From CAYSAA01 sp964428905 (lineage in GTDB: Bacteria; Atribacterota; Phoenicimicrobiia; Phoenicimicrobiales; Stramentimicrobiaceae), in assembly GCA_964428905.1 (NCBI GenBank), contig CAYSAA010000024.1, positions 1 to 64,000 on the forward strand: DNA of 64,000 nucleotides, in the 5' to 3' direction. The notes beneath the pieces are model-generated. The model had not been told where the DNA came from and ran no database searches. It saw only the letters and a list, made by a program, of their open reading frames with translations. Position numbers and translations under genes: made by a program. Positions 35,516-45,635 of this stretch are shown piece by piece; positions within the stretch are counted from its first letter, which is position 1; every line of letters starts with the position of its first letter.

Positions 35516-37695
35516 CTAGTTACACGAGGGTTTTTTCTATAACGATTCACACTATTCCGGTCATTTCTGTCAGGTTTTGGCATAAGTTCTTTCTTGCTTA
35601 AATCGATTTTACCCTGCAGATCTATACCAATAACCTTTACCTGAATTTCATCATTAGTGTTGATAATATCTTCTACCTTATCAACATGGTAATGGCATAA
35701 ATTTGAAATATGTAAAAGACCTTCAACACCAGGTAATATTTCAACAAAAGCACCGTACTTAGTAATTCTTTTAACTTTTCCATTATAAATTTCGCCAGCC
35801 TTTACTTCTCTGACTAATCCTTCAATGAGGTATTTAGCTTTTTCAATTTTTTCATTGTCGTCAGCAGTAATAAATATCTCACCATTGTCTTTAATATCAA
35901 TAGAGGTCCCACTTTCTTCAATAATTTTCTTAATATTTTTACCACTGGGTCCAATCACATTTCCTATTTTATCCGTATTGATCTTCATTATAAACATCTT
36001 TGGAACATAATGGGACAACTCTTCTTTTGGCGCAGCAATCACGGAATTCATTTTATTGAGAATAAATTTACGTCCCTTCTTTGATCTTTCCAGTATATCG
36101 CGAATTATGTCCATAGAAACACCGTCTATCTTTAAATCCATCTGAATAGCAGTGATGCCATCTACCGATCCTGTAGCTTTAAAATCCATATCTCCGTAGT
36201 GATCTTCGATACCCAAAATATCTGTCAAAATTTCATATTGATCTTTTTCTTTCACCAGACCAAGGGCTACACCGGCGACGGGTTTTTTTAAAGGAACACC
36301 TGCATCCATCAAGGATAAGCTTGTACCACAGACAGTTGCCATAGATGAGGAACCGTTTGATTCCAAAATTTCAGAAACCACACGTATGGTATAAGGGAAA
36401 TTGCTCTCTTCAGGAATAAGTGCCTTTATTGCTTTTTCGGCCAGAGCGCCATGTCCTATTTCTCTTCTTGATTGACTTCTTCTCGGTTTTACGTCACCGA
36501 CTGAAAATGGAGGAAAGTTGTAATGTAAATAAAACTTTCGAGAGGTATCTTCTTCTAATGTATCGATTGACTGTTCATCTCTGAGTGAACCTAAGGTTGT
36601 AATCACTAAAGCCTGGGTTTGCCCTCTGGTGAAAAGAGCACTGCCGTGAACCCTGGGTAAGATGCCTATTTCACAATCAATTGGTCTAATTTCATCTACC
36701 TTACGTTGATCGACACGCATTTTCTTCTCAATAATGAGCTTTCGCATTATTTCTTTGCATAATAAATCAAAGACATCCTTAATCAATGGAATATCTACAT
36801 CATTTTCTGTTTCATTTTGTTCATTTTCAAAGTAAGACATTATTTTATCTGAAATATTCTCCAGGTTTTCTTCTCTTTCTTTTTTATCAAGTATGGTTAA
36901 AGCTTTTTCAACCTGATCCGAATAATTTTCTTTCATTATTAGATGATATTTTTCTTTTTCCTGTGCTGATACCTGGTCAGGTTCCCAGGATTTGTTAATT
37001 TTATCTGGCTGAATTCCTTCAGCAAAATGAATCTGCATTTCGACAATTTTCTTAATTTCTGTCTGTGCCTTTTCAATAGCAATCAAAATATCTTCTTCAG
37101 CTAATTCATTTGCTTCCCCTTCTAACATAATAACAGAATCCTTGGTGCCAGCTACAACCAGATTAAGTTGACATTCTTTCAACTCTTCCACCGAAGGATT
37201 GATAATATATTCTCCATTTAAGTAACCTACTCTTACTGCAGCAATTGGTTTATGAAAAGGAATGTCTGAAATGTAAAGGGCACAAGATGCGCCGATAATA
37301 GAGAGAATATCGGGAAGGTTGTCCTGGTCATAAGACAAAACAGATGATATAACCTGAACATCATTGTGATAATCTTCAGGAAATAAAGGACGCAAAGGAC
37401 GGTCGATGAGACGAGATGTTAATATGGCATTTTCGCTGGGTCTACCCTCACGTTTAAAAAAACCACCAGGAATTTTACCTGCGGCATAAAATTTTTCCTC
37501 ATAATCAACCAGTAAAGGGAAAAAATCGATTCCTTCTCTTGGTTCTTTGGAGGCTACCACAGTAACCAGTACTACCGTTTCACCACAGGTAACGGTAACA
37601 GCACCGTTTGCCTGTTTGGCTAATTTACCAGTTTCTATCTGAATGGACTTTTCTCCAATTATCATTTCTGTCTTTTTTGTAATATCATTAGTCAT
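35512..37695 (-). CDS. pnp: Polyribonucleotide nucleotidyltransferase (PNPase)
   Basis: A 727-residue trimeric 3'-5' phosphorolytic exoribonuclease. Two RNase PH-like domains are visible (FFKREGRPSENAILTSRLID in the first; RREIGHGALAEKAIKALIPE in the second, with GDMDFKATGSVDGITAIQMD at the catalytic site). KH (GPSGKNIKKIIEESG) and S1 (AGEIYNGKVKRITKYGAFVE) domains follow. Length is standard. ATG 37695 follows AAGGAGA. rpsO lies 54 bp upstream, the conserved rpsO-pnp pair. Confidence 0.97.
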   Translation of the reverse strand: MTNDITKKTEMIIGEKSIQIETGKLAKQANGAVTVTCGETVVLVTVVASKEPREGIDFFPLLVDYEEKFYAAGKIPGGFFKREGRPSENAILTSRLIDRPLRPLFPEDYHNDVQVISSVLSYDQDNLPDILSIIGASCALYISDIPFHKPIAAVRVGYLNGEYIINPSVEELKECQLNLVVAGTKDSVIMLEGEANELAEEDILIAIEKAQTEIKKIVEMQIHFAEGIQPDKINKSWEPDQVSAQEKEKYHLIMKENYSDQVEKALTILDKKEREENLENISDKIMSYFENEQNETENDVDIPLIKDVFDLLCKEIMRKLIIEKKMRVDQRKVDEIRPIDCEIGILPRVHGSALFTRGQTQALVITTLGSLRDEQSIDTLEEDTSRKFYLHYNFPPFSVGDVKPRRSQSRREIGHGALAEKAIKALIPEESNFPYTIRVVSEILESNGSSSMATVCGTSLSLMDAGVPLKKPVAGVALGLVKEKDQYEILTDILGIEDHYGDMDFKATGSVDGITAIQMDLKIDGVSMDIIRDILERSKKGRKFILNKMNSVIAAPKEELSHYVPKMFIMKINTDKIGNVIGPSGKNIKKIIEESGTSIDIKDNGEIFITADDNEKIEKAKYLIEGLVREVKAGEIYNGKVKRITKYGAFVEILPGVEGLLHISNLCHYHVDKVEDIINTNDEIQVKVIGIDLQGKIDLSKKELMPKPDRNDRNSVNRYRKNPRVTR

Positions 37696-37749
37696 AGATT
37701 ATAATTCTCCTTAAATTAATAGGTAAGTAAAAATAGTTTTTCTATTATT

Positions 37750-38016
37750 TCACTTTCTTAGATTTAGTTCATTAATTAGTTTACGGTATTTTTCAACATC
37801 ATTATCTTTAAGATAATTAAGCAAACTCCTTCTTTTCCCAACCATTTTTAATAATCCATGTTTGGAATGAGAATCTTTCTTGTTTTGGTTTAAATGTTGA
37901 GTTAAATTGTTTATTTGCTCAGTCAAGATAGCCACCTGAACTTCGGTTGAACCAGTATCTTTTTCATGATGCTGGAAGTCTTTTACAATTTTATCTTTAA
38001 CATCCTTTTTCATCAT
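37750..38016 (-). CDS. rpsO: 30S ribosomal protein S15
   Basis: An 88-residue primary 16S rRNA-binding protein. The sequence carries the family core [40 protein letters not shown] and [17 protein letters not shown] lies about 11 nt before the tandem ATGs (38016/38013). It is followed by pnp. S15 often represses its own mRNA through a leader structure, and the 5' region contains a possible hairpin, but I could not identify a known S15 fold. Confidence 0.96.
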   Translation of the reverse strand: MMKKDVKDKIVKDFQHHEKDTGSTEVQVAILTEQINNLTQHLNQNKKDSHSKHGLLKMVGKRRSLLNYLKDNDVEKYRKLINELNLRK

Positions 38017-38232
38017 TTTATTTATTTTCTCCTTTTGTTATAATATTTACATCGGAATAGCAGCTCTAGGTCTAATTATTTTTATTTCTCTGCTAAAAAA
38101 TTTATTTTAACACTATATATATAAATAAATTTTGGTGCTAAAATAAACTCTTCTATTTAGAAAGCATAGCCTAATAAGTTTGCCAGTAAAATTACTCACA
38201 GTCTCATATATTATCCAATTATTTTACCATAT

Positions 38233-38260
38233 ATACTAAATTACTTCAAATTTATTTCAA
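38233..38260 (-). promoter_or_regulatory. Possible promoter of rpsO-pnp
   Basis: On the - strand TTGAAA (38260-38255), a 16-nt spacer and TAGTAT (38238-38233) lie about 220 nt upstream of rpsO in the gap after ribF. The -10 is poor. Confidence 0.35.
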
Positions 38261-38303
38261 TTGGTTCATGATAACAGTGGTTATATATTATAATTGTTAT
38301 CTA

Positions 38304-39296
38304 TCAAAAACAATGATGATTCTCAAGCTTTAAATCAAGCTGTCTAAATAAATCATTAGCAATCAATTTATCTTTTTTGATTTGTTGAGCCAGTTCTTTG
38401 CTATCAGGGAAGATCTTCTCATCTCTTATCCTTCTCAGCAGAGAGACAGATATTTCTTTACCATAAAGATTATCATTAAAATTAAATATATATATTTCAA
38501 CAGAAATCCAGCTTTGTTTTGGTGCAAAAGTAGGCTTGGTTCCTACATTGATCAGACTTTGGTATTGTTTTCCATCGTAACAGGTAAAAGCGATATATAC
38601 TCCATTCTTGGGCAGTAATTTTTCTTTAGGTATATCCAGGTTTGCAGTAGGAGAAGAAAGAATTTTATTCCCCCTCTTATCACCATAAATCACTTTCCCC
38701 TTAAGCTGATAAAAATAGCCCAATAGTTTATTGGCTTTTTCAATGTTCCCTTCTTTCAATTGTTCTTTAATTATGGTACTACTGATTTTTCTATTTCCAT
38801 TTAATTTTTTGGGACCTATGGTATATAATTTAAAATTATTCAAGTTGGCTAATTTATCCAAGAGGTTTATATCTCCTTTTTTTTGATAACCAAAGTGGTA
38901 GTTAAAGCCAACAAAAACAGCTCCCATATTAAACTTTTCCAATAATATTTTTTTTACAAAATTTTCAGCACTTATTTTCTGAAAATCATCGGTAAAATGA
39001 ATAGTAATAACTTTCTGGATGCCAATTTGTCTAATTTTTTTTATTCTCTCTGATAAAGTAGTTAATAGAAAAAAGTGTTCCAATCGATGAACGACTTTTG
39101 CTGGATGAGGGTTGAAAAGAATAACAGTGCTTAAGGCATGATCTTCTTTTGCTTTTTCGATACAATAATTCAACAAAGTTTGATGACCTAAATGAACCCC
39201 ATCAAAAAATCCCAGTGCAATATAAGTTAGCATGTTTTGCCCCTCAGTATTCAGTTGAGCTTTTCTATTGTCTTTTTCATTTCTCATGATTTTCAT
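38304..39296 (-). CDS. ribF: Bifunctional riboflavin kinase/FAD synthetase
   Basis: A 330-residue enzyme that phosphorylates riboflavin to FMN and adenylates it to FAD. The N-terminal nucleotidyltransferase shows IALGFFDGVHLGHQTLLNYC and VILFNPHP. The C-terminal kinase shows YGDKRGNKILSSPTANLDIP and GVYIAFTCYDGKQYQSLINV. I keep ATG 39296, which overlaps the truB stop (ATGA): it gives the about 25-residue lead-in seen in E. coli RibF. An internal ATG at 39233 with GAGGGG upstream is an alternative. Confidence 0.93.
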   Translation of the reverse strand: MKIMRNEKDNRKAQLNTEGQNMLTYIALGFFDGVHLGHQTLLNYCIEKAKEDHALSTVILFNPHPAKVVHRLEHFFLLTTLSERIKKIRQIGIQKVITIHFTDDFQKISAENFVKKILLEKFNMGAVFVGFNYHFGYQKKGDINLLDKLANLNNFKLYTIGPKKLNGNRKISSTIIKEQLKEGNIEKANKLLGYFYQLKGKVIYGDKRGNKILSSPTANLDIPKEKLLPKNGVYIAFTCYDGKQYQSLINVGTKPTFAPKQSWISVEIYIFNFNDNLYGKEISVSLLRRIRDEKIFPDSKELAQQIKKDKLIANDLFRQLDLKLENHHCF

Positions 39297-40234
39297 GTCA
39301 ATAATTTTTCAACTTTATATCTATTCGCTTCCTTCAAAGATTCTCCCAATCTTTTTGCTATCGCTATCAAATAGCCTTTAGATGAGTAAATAGTAAATAT
39401 ATCTTTTAGAGCAGCATTGCTACTGATAATTTTTTCTCCAATTTCCTTTTCTGAGAATTGACCCCCGTTTTTAATCCTATCTTCAATTCCCACCTCCCCG
39501 GTTAAAATAATTTTATTTAGATGGTTTAAAGCCAGGTCAAGGGGCAAAATATGTTTGTATTGTTGTTCTCTATAGGGCAGTTTCAGAAATTGACCCAGAG
39601 GAATAGATTTACTGATAACATAATTTCCAATTTCAATCCTTCTCAAATGTGACATATAGGCACCAAACCCTAAAGCTTTACCAATATCATGACATAATGT
39701 TCTGATATAAGTCCCCTTAGAACATCGAACTTGAAAGGTAATGCTGGGATACCGATCATATCTTGTATGAATCAAATTCAGTTGGTATATGGTTATTTTA
39801 CGAGGAACTAATTTAATTTTGATACCTTTTCTGGCAAGGCTGTAAAGCCGTAAACCTTTATATTTTAAAGCAGAAAACATTGGCGGTATCTGCCATATAT
39901 CTCCCTGAAATTTTGAAAAAACCTTGTTTATTTCCCTGGGATTTAGTTTTTTTTGGTCAACCGGTATTATTTTTTGTATTCTGCCTTTCAAATCCTGGGT
40001 ATCCGTAGTAATCCCCAGTACCATTGTTCCAATATACGTCTTATCTAAATCAGAAAGATATTGGGCAATTTTAGTGGCATTATTCAGGCAAACGATAAGA
40101 ATCCCTGTGGCAAAAGGATCCAGGGTACCTGTATGACCTGCTTTATTTGATTTTAATGCCCCTTTTATTTTCGAAACAGTTTTTGCTGAAGTCATTCCCT
40201 CAGGCTTATCGATAATTAAAATACCATTTATCAT
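39293..40234 (-). CDS. truB: tRNA pseudouridine(55) synthase
   Basis: Makes pseudouridine 55 in the T loop of tRNAs. The N-terminus MINGILIIDKPEGMTSAKTV and the catalytic-Asp loop KAGHTGTLDPFATGILIVC are diagnostic, as are SALKYKGLRLYSLARKG and RCSKGTYIRTLCHDIGKALG. A small C-terminal PUA-like region is present. I chose ATG 40234 (313 aa) because the conserved protein begins there; the longer frame to 40345 runs back into nrnA and its extra residues are unlike the family. The RBS is weak. Confidence 0.94.
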   Translation of the reverse strand: MINGILIIDKPEGMTSAKTVSKIKGALKSNKAGHTGTLDPFATGILIVCLNNATKIAQYLSDLDKTYIGTMVLGITTDTQDLKGRIQKIIPVDQKKLNPREINKVFSKFQGDIWQIPPMFSALKYKGLRLYSLARKGIKIKLVPRKITIYQLNLIHTRYDRYPSITFQVRCSKGTYIRTLCHDIGKALGFGAYMSHLRRIEIGNYVISKSIPLGQFLKLPYREQQYKHILPLDLALNHLNKIILTGEVGIEDRIKNGGQFSEKEIGEKIISSNAALKDIFTIYSSKGYLIAIAKRLGESLKEANRYKVEKLLT

Positions 40235-40263
40235 AATATTATCACATAAAAGATAAGAATGAA

Positions 40264-41262
40264 CTATTCTAAAAGATTGAGTTCCTTTTGTAGCTTTGAG
40301 ATTACTATATTTGTTATTTTGTCTATTGTTCCTCTTAATTGGCAACCGGCAGCGTTAGGATGTCCTCCCCCACCGAAGTTACTTGCAAATTGATCAACAT
40401 TAAATTTGCCTTTAGAACGAAAACTAACCTTGATATTGCCATTTTTTGTTTCCCGAAACAAAACAGAAACCTGGACAGTTTTAATGGAAAGTATTTTATC
40501 CACAATACCTTCAGTTTCCTCATCTTTGGATTGTGTTTTTGAAAGCATATTTCTGGTTACAATAGTCCAGGATATTTGTAAAGAGGAATCAAGCTTTAAA
40601 TTACTAAGCGCTTCCCCCAATAATTTTAAGTTGGAAAGTTCATTATTATTATAAATGTAGTTTGTAATATTATTTGGATTAACTCCTAATTTAACTAAAT
40701 GCAGAGCAATTTGGAATGTTCTTGCTTTGGTATTGGCATAGCGAAAAGATCCCGTATCAGTAACAATAGCGGTGTATAAAGGAATAGCCATCTGATAGGT
40801 TATATTGCAACCTATCTTTTTGCCCAATTGAAAAAGTATCTCACCAACCGAAGAGGCATCTGAATCTATATAATTATATTTGCCAAACAGAGTATTACTA
40901 GGATGGTGATCAATATTTACAATAAATTCAATCTGGTTCATATCAATACCGATATCACCGATTCTTTCCAAATTGCTCGCATCAAGAACTACCAATAAAG
41001 TTGCTGGTTTTATATGATAAGAGTAATGGTTACTAAGTTCTTCCATGCATATAATTTTCTTTGTACCCGGTAAGAATTGGTAAATATCTGGTGTTTTATC
41101 CTGGTTAATAATCAATACATCTTTTTCTAATTGCGTTAACATGAAATATAATGCCAGTTCGGAACCCAGTGCATCACCATCTAAATGTATGTGTGAGCTG
41201 ATAATAAAATGTTTATATTTTTTAAAAATCTCTGCAATTTCAGATTGTGTGTTTTGCTGCAT
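40264..41262 (-). CDS. nrnA: Bifunctional oligoribonuclease/PAP phosphatase NrnA (DHH family)
   Basis: A 332-residue DHH/DHHA1 phosphoesterase that degrades nanoRNA and dephosphorylates pAp. Metal-binding motifs are IISSHIHLDGDALGSELALY, LVVLDASNLER, FIVNIDHHPSNTLFG (DHH) and YTAIVTDTGSFRYANTK. The DHHA1 substrate motif NFGGGGHPNAAGCQ is near the C-terminus. It follows rbfA by one base and precedes truB, the usual rbfA-nrnA-truB order of Firmicutes-like genomes. Confidence 0.94.
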   Translation of the reverse strand: MQQNTQSEIAEIFKKYKHFIISSHIHLDGDALGSELALYFMLTQLEKDVLIINQDKTPDIYQFLPGTKKIICMEELSNHYSYHIKPATLLVVLDASNLERIGDIGIDMNQIEFIVNIDHHPSNTLFGKYNYIDSDASSVGEILFQLGKKIGCNITYQMAIPLYTAIVTDTGSFRYANTKARTFQIALHLVKLGVNPNNITNYIYNNNELSNLKLLGEALSNLKLDSSLQISWTIVTRNMLSKTQSKDEETEGIVDKILSIKTVQVSVLFRETKNGNIKVSFRSKGKFNVDQFASNFGGGGHPNAAGCQLRGTIDKITNIVISKLQKELNLLE

Positions 41263-41263
41263 C

Positions 41264-41629
41264 TTATTTTTCCAGGTCTTTCTTTCTTTCCAGATTGCTT
41301 ATTTGCATCATTAGATGATGTACTTTTTCTAATTCCTTATCATAATGAAAAGAGATATAAGGTGTAAAACGGTACTTTTTAAGTTCAAAGGCTAATTCAG
41401 ATCGAATGAATTTGGTGGCACTCTTTAAACCGTTCATACCTTTATCTTGCTCTTCTTTGGTTCCCAGTATGGAAATATATACCTTGGCATTGTGTAAGTC
41501 ATTTGATAAAGCAATTCTAGTAACGGTTACAAAACCTATACGCGGATCTTTTACCTTTTTATAGATGATAAAACTAATATTCCTTTTTAATAATTTTTCA
41601 AAATGTTTCTTTTTTTGCTCTAAAACCAT
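41264..41629 (-). CDS. rbfA: Ribosome-binding factor A
   Basis: A 121-residue KH-fold assembly factor of the 30S subunit. Family marks are KDPRIGFVTVTRIALSNDLH and AKVYISILGTKEEQ. FIRSELAFELKKYRFTPYIS and FHYDKELEKVHHLMMQI follow at the C-terminus. It lies between ylxP and nrnA in the nusA-infB cluster. Confidence 0.93.
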   Translation of the reverse strand: MVLEQKKKHFEKLLKRNISFIIYKKVKDPRIGFVTVTRIALSNDLHNAKVYISILGTKEEQDKGMNGLKSATKFIRSELAFELKKYRFTPYISFHYDKELEKVHHLMMQISNLERKKDLEK

Positions 41630-41678
41630 AGTAATTTAGTTTCCTTCTACTCCATATTTGTTTGTTTTCACAAATTGA

Positions 41679-41972
41679 TTAGGTGACTGTTATTTGAAAA
41701 TTAACTAACTGGAATTCGGGATGATTATCAACATCTTTGACGATTTTATCAATAACCTGGTCAATAAGTTGGCGGTTATCTCCAATATATCCTACACCGA
41801 TTGTACTTTGCTTCCATGAATTCTTATGCCCAATTTCCGAGATGGAAATATTGTACTTTTTTCTCAGAGCTGCCTTAAAACTTTTAATGGTACTTCTTTT
41901 ATCTTTTAAAGAACGAGAATCAGGTAAATAAATAAAAAGCTCACATAACCCGACTAACATTCTATCTTGCAA
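41679..41972 (-). CDS. ylxP: YlxP-like protein (DUF503)
   Basis: A 97-residue small protein of the DUF503/YlxP family, proposed to act in late ribosome assembly next to RbfA; no biochemical activity is firmly established. The motif LPDSRSLKDKRSTIKSFKAA and ALRKKYNISISEIGHKNSWK with a hydrophobic finish QLVNFQITVT is typical. It overlaps the infB 3' end by 11 nt and precedes rbfA, the conserved location. Confidence 0.9.
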   Translation of the reverse strand: MQDRMLVGLCELFIYLPDSRSLKDKRSTIKSFKAALRKKYNISISEIGHKNSWKQSTIGVGYIGDNRQLIDQVIDKIVKDVDNHPEFQLVNFQITVT

Positions 41973-43896
41973 CTTCCTTATAATTATAAAAAATAATAAT
42001 GTCTTTTACCTGGAGGTCATCAACCTTCTCTATATTAATGCCACATTCATATCCGGAACTTACTTCTTTTACGTCTTCTTTAAATCTTTTTATGGAAAAA
42101 TCCTTACCTTCATATAATTTTTGGTCTTGACGTAAAACACGAATATAATCTTTTGTAGATATCTTACCTTCAATTACATAGCATCCTGCCACAAGACCAA
42201 TTTTGGGGATTTTAAAAATTTCCCTCACTTCTGCCTTACCGTTAATGACCTCTTCTAATTTTGGTTTAAGGTAACCTTTTAAAGCTGCCTTTACTTCATC
42301 AATTAAGTTATAAATAATATTATATACTCTTATTTCGACTTTTTCATTATTTGATAATTTTTGGGCATTTATATCAATCTTAACATTAAAACCAATAATT
42401 AAAGCATTAGAGGCAGAGCCAAGCATGATATCTGTTTCGGTGATTGTCCCGATTCCACCATGAATCATTCTAACCTCAACTTCTTCATTGCTTAAAGTAG
42501 AGAGTGTTTCTTGAATAGCATCCAATGATCCTTGTGTATCGGCTTTTAAAATAATGTTTAACTCTTTAATTTTGCCTTTTTTCATCTCTTCAAATAAGTA
42601 ATCCAGGGAAACATTTGCTATTTCCTGTTTTTCTTTTCTTTTCTCTTCCATTTCTCTTTCATTGATAATTGTTTTTGCAAAATGATCATCAGCAACAGCC
42701 TGAAATACATCTCCGGCTAAAGGCATCTTATTAAAACCATTAATAACAACAGGAGTTGAAGGTCCAACATACTTAATATTATTACCTTGATCATCCATCA
42801 TATTTCTAACTTTGCCATAAGCGGTTCCCACAACAAAATAATCTCCAATTTCTAAGTGTCCATCCTGAATCAGTACGGTAGCAAGAATACCTTTTCTCTT
42901 ATCCAGTTTCGTTTCAATTACCACCCCACTGGCAGGGAGTTCGGGGTTAGCTTTTAATTCTAACATTTCAGCCTGCAAAGAAATGAGTTCCAGCAGATTA
43001 TCAATACCCTTCCCTTGCAAAGCAGATATCTCAGCAACAAGAGTATCTCCCCCCCAATCCTCTGATACCAATTGATACTTAGATAAATCTTTCTTTACTT
43101 TATCAATATTTGCATTCGCTTTATCAATCTTGTTAATTGCCACAATGATAGGTACCTTGGCAGCTTTGGCATGGTTAATTGCTTCAACAGTCTGTGGCAT
43201 GACACCATCATCTGCTGCCACAACGAGAACAACAATATCAGTTGACCTAACTCCTCGTGCCCGCATAGTGGTAAATGCTTCATGTCCAGGTGTATCAATA
43301 AACACAAATCGATTATTTTTAAGTTGTACTACATAAGCACCTATATGTTGTGTAATACCACCCACTTCACTTTTGGTAACATTGGTCTTTCTAATCATAT
43401 CAAGGAGAGTTGTTTTTCCGTGATCCACATGCCCGACAATAGTAATGGCCGGGGATTTGGTAGACAATGGATATTTATGTTCTTTATTTTTTTTTGATTT
43501 AAGTGTCTTCTTTAATTCAGCAGAAAGGCTGAGCTTATAGTCATATTTTTTATAAATTTCCTGCGCAATGGGCCAGGGCAACTCTTTTTCCAGAGAATAA
43601 ACCCTACCAAATTTTGAAACTTGCTGCATTGCCTTAGACAAAGGCATGTTTAGTTGTAATGATAATTCCTTTACATTGGGCAATTTATCAAGTACGAGTT
43701 TCTTTGTTTCTTCTTTCTCTTTTTCCTTTTCTTTCTTACTTTCCTCTGCAATAGCTTCTTGAATAATTTCTATCGTTTCATCATCAAGGGTACTCATGTG
43801 ATTTTTTACATTAATACCTTCTTTTTTCAGGAATTGAATAAGTTCTTTGGTAGGAATTTTCAAATCTTCTGCTACTTCGTATACTCTTTTTTTCAT
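41962..43896 (-). CDS. infB: Translation initiation factor IF-2
   Basis: A 644-residue GTPase that brings initiator tRNA to the ribosome. The N-terminal IF2_N helix domain ([20 protein letters not shown]) is followed by a short charged linker. The G domain has [16 protein letters not shown] (G1), [16 protein letters not shown] (G3) and [11 protein letters not shown] (G4). Domains II-IV finish the protein. I chose ATG 43896 with GGAGG 9 nt upstream; the longer frame to 43932 adds residues without homology. It is compact compared with enteric IF-2. Confidence 0.96.
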   Translation of the reverse strand: MKKRVYEVAEDLKIPTKELIQFLKKEGINVKNHMSTLDDETIEIIQEAIAEESKKEKEKEKEETKKLVLDKLPNVKELSLQLNMPLSKAMQQVSKFGRVYSLEKELPWPIAQEIYKKYDYKLSLSAELKKTLKSKKNKEHKYPLSTKSPAITIVGHVDHGKTTLLDMIRKTNVTKSEVGGITQHIGAYVVQLKNNRFVFIDTPGHEAFTTMRARGVRSTDIVVLVVAADDGVMPQTVEAINHAKAAKVPIIVAINKIDKANANIDKVKKDLSKYQLVSEDWGGDTLVAEISALQGKGIDNLLELISLQAEMLELKANPELPASGVVIETKLDKRKGILATVLIQDGHLEIGDYFVVGTAYGKVRNMMDDQGNNIKYVGPSTPVVINGFNKMPLAGDVFQAVADDHFAKTIINEREMEEKRKEKQEIANVSLDYLFEEMKKGKIKELNIILKADTQGSLDAIQETLSTLSNEEVEVRMIHGGIGTITETDIMLGSASNALIIGFNVKIDINAQKLSNNEKVEIRVYNIIYNLIDEVKAALKGYLKPKLEEVINGKAEVREIFKIPKIGLVAGCYVIEGKISTKDYIRVLRQDQKLYEGKDFSIKRFKEDVKEVSSGYECGINIEKVDDLQVKDIIIFYNYKEVAR

Positions 43897-43989
43897 ACTC
43901 GATGACCTCCATATAGACCGGAATCGTTGCAAAATGTTCAGGCATATTATTTTTAAAATAACTTATAATTAAAAATAAGTAATCATTTT

Positions 43990-44283
43990 TTAGCTATTAT
44001 TTTTGGTTAATTTTTTAAATTTTTCTTCTAACTCAGACATGATTTCTGGTGATAAATCTACTTTTAATGCCTTAGCTATCCTATTTTTTTTCATTGCTTC
44101 TTGAAAACATGACATATTATAACATAAATAGGTTCCCCTACCCGATTTTTTACCAGTTATGTCTATTTCAATCTTGCCCTCAGGTGTTCTAATAATTCTA
44201 AGTAATTCTCTTTTTGGTTTCTTTTCTTGGCAACCTACACAAGTACGATAGGGTATTTTTTTCTGACTCTTCATGATTTTCAT
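43990..44283 (-). CDS. rnpM: RnpM/YlxR family RNA-binding protein (DUF448)
   Basis: A 97-residue protein of the YlxR fold, known in B. subtilis as a modulator of RNase P. Signature residues are PYRTCVGCQEKKPKRELLRI, then GKKSGRGTYLCYNMSCFQEA. It sits 14 bp after nusA. The L7Ae-like ylxQ gene that commonly follows in Firmicutes is absent; infB is next. Confidence 0.9.
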   Translation of the reverse strand: MKIMKSQKKIPYRTCVGCQEKKPKRELLRIIRTPEGKIEIDITGKKSGRGTYLCYNMSCFQEAMKKNRIAKALKVDLSPEIMSELEEKFKKLTKNNS

Positions 44284-44297
44284 CTCAGGAAATCCTA

Positions 44298-45413
44298 TTA
44301 TTTTTCTTTACTTTGTTTTTTATCATTTTTTGCAATATTACTCAAGTCTACATCACTGTGAATATCATTTTCTTTTTTATACTGAGATTCACTCTTTATG
44401 TCAATTTTCCATCCTGTTAACTTAGCAGCCAATCTGGCATTTTGACCCTCCTTACCAATCGATAAGGATAATTGCTGATCATTTACAATTACCAGGGCTC
44501 TTTTTTCATTTTCATATAATTTCACAAATAAAACCTTCGCCGGGTTAAGTGAATTTGCAATAAATGATTTATCATCTTCGTGCCATTTAATGATATCGAT
44601 CTTTTCATCCTGTAGCTCGGTCATAATGGATTTAATTCTGGCACCACGATCACCGATACAGGATCCGATTGAATCAACCATTTCATCTCTACTAGCTACG
44701 GCAACTTTAGAGCGTTTCCCTGCTTCTCTGGCTATAGCCTTTATTTCAACTAAACCTTCATGGATCTCGGGAACTTCTAATTCAAATAAACGTTTTAACA
44801 AATCAGGATGGGTTCTGGAAAGGACGATACGTGGTCCTTTTGAGGTTTTTTTGACTTCTACAACATAAAATTTCATTCTTTTTCCATTACCGTAATATTC
44901 ATTTCTTACCTGCTCATTAGGAGGTAAAACTGCTTCTGCTTTCCCTAAATCAACGATAATATTATAATGTTCCTGACGCTGGATAATCCCCGTTACAATA
45001 TCCCTGACTTTATCAATATATCGTTCATAAACTGCCTTTCTTTCTGCTTCCCTGATTTTTTGTACGATGACCTGTTTAGCAGTTTGTGTGGCAATACGCC
45101 CGAATTCTTTTGGCGTTACCTCGATATTGATTTCATCCCCGATTTCTATTCCACTCCGTTTATATTTCCGGGCTTCTACCAAATCAATTTCCAAAGAAGG
45201 CTGATTTACATTATCTACAACTATTTTTTTTGTAAATACTTCTACTCTTCCGGTATCTTTATTAAAATTTATTTCGATATTATCCTTACCCTGTATAAAA
45301 TTTTTTTTATAGGCAGAAATAAGAGATACTTCAATTGCATCTATTAAAACTTCCTTGGATATGCCTTTTTCCTTTTCAATTTCATCTAATATTTTAATTA
45401 AATCTAAATTCAT
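44298..45413 (-). CDS. nusA: Transcription termination/antitermination factor NusA
   Basis: A 371-residue RNA polymerase-binding elongation factor. The N-terminal domain (MNLDLIKILDEIEKEKGISK) is followed by an S1 domain (RDIVTGIIQRQEHYNIIVDL) and tandem KH domains (SIGSCIGDRGARIKSIMTEL; LSLSIGKEGQNARLAAKLTG). A short charged tail ends it, as in Gram-positives, without the acidic repeats of enteric NusA. I chose ATG 45413, where homology begins, with GAGGAGGT about 13 nt upstream; the longer frame to 45527 crosses the promoter. No rimP gene precedes it. Confidence 0.94.
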   Translation of the reverse strand: MNLDLIKILDEIEKEKGISKEVLIDAIEVSLISAYKKNFIQGKDNIEINFNKDTGRVEVFTKKIVVDNVNQPSLEIDLVEARKYKRSGIEIGDEINIEVTPKEFGRIATQTAKQVIVQKIREAERKAVYERYIDKVRDIVTGIIQRQEHYNIIVDLGKAEAVLPPNEQVRNEYYGNGKRMKFYVVEVKKTSKGPRIVLSRTHPDLLKRLFELEVPEIHEGLVEIKAIAREAGKRSKVAVASRDEMVDSIGSCIGDRGARIKSIMTELQDEKIDIIKWHEDDKSFIANSLNPAKVLFVKLYENEKRALVIVNDQQLSLSIGKEGQNARLAAKLTGWKIDIKSESQYKKENDIHSDVDLSNIAKNDKKQSKEK

Positions 45414-45474
45414 AACTAGCCTTTTTACCTCCTCCCCTTTCATTTTGGAATGAAGACAAGGGGCTTCGTAACAT

Positions 45475-45502
45475 ATAATAAGATAAACAGATAATGCTAC
45501 AA
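45475..45502 (-). promoter_or_regulatory. Predicted promoter of the nusA operon
   Basis: On the - strand TTGTAG (45502-45497), a 16-nt spacer and TATTAT (45480-45475) lie just after the terminator of mtaB and about 60 nt before the nusA start. Confidence 0.5.
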
Positions 45503-45507
45503 AACAA

Positions 45508-45534
45508 AAGAGTGGTTCAAAAACCACTCTTTTT
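45508..45534. terminator. Strong terminator between mtaB and nusA
   Basis: A 10-bp perfect stem AAGAGTGGTT/AACCACTCTT (45508-45517/45522-45531) with loop CAAA has T-rich flanks on both strands. In - strand orientation it ends the mtaB transcript and isolates the nusA operon. Confidence 0.85.
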
Positions 45535-45635
45535 GCAAGAAGATGTTTTAAAATTTACATTATTATAGCACAGAATAAAAAAAAATCAAAACATTAATAA
45601 TTGATAAATATTAAAATAATTGTTTAAATATTTAT

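Noticed and set aside
38017..38303. S15 autoregulatory leader upstream of rpsO
   Set aside because: A weak AGCAG/CTGCT hairpin is present, but it matches none of the known S15-binding structures well enough to call.
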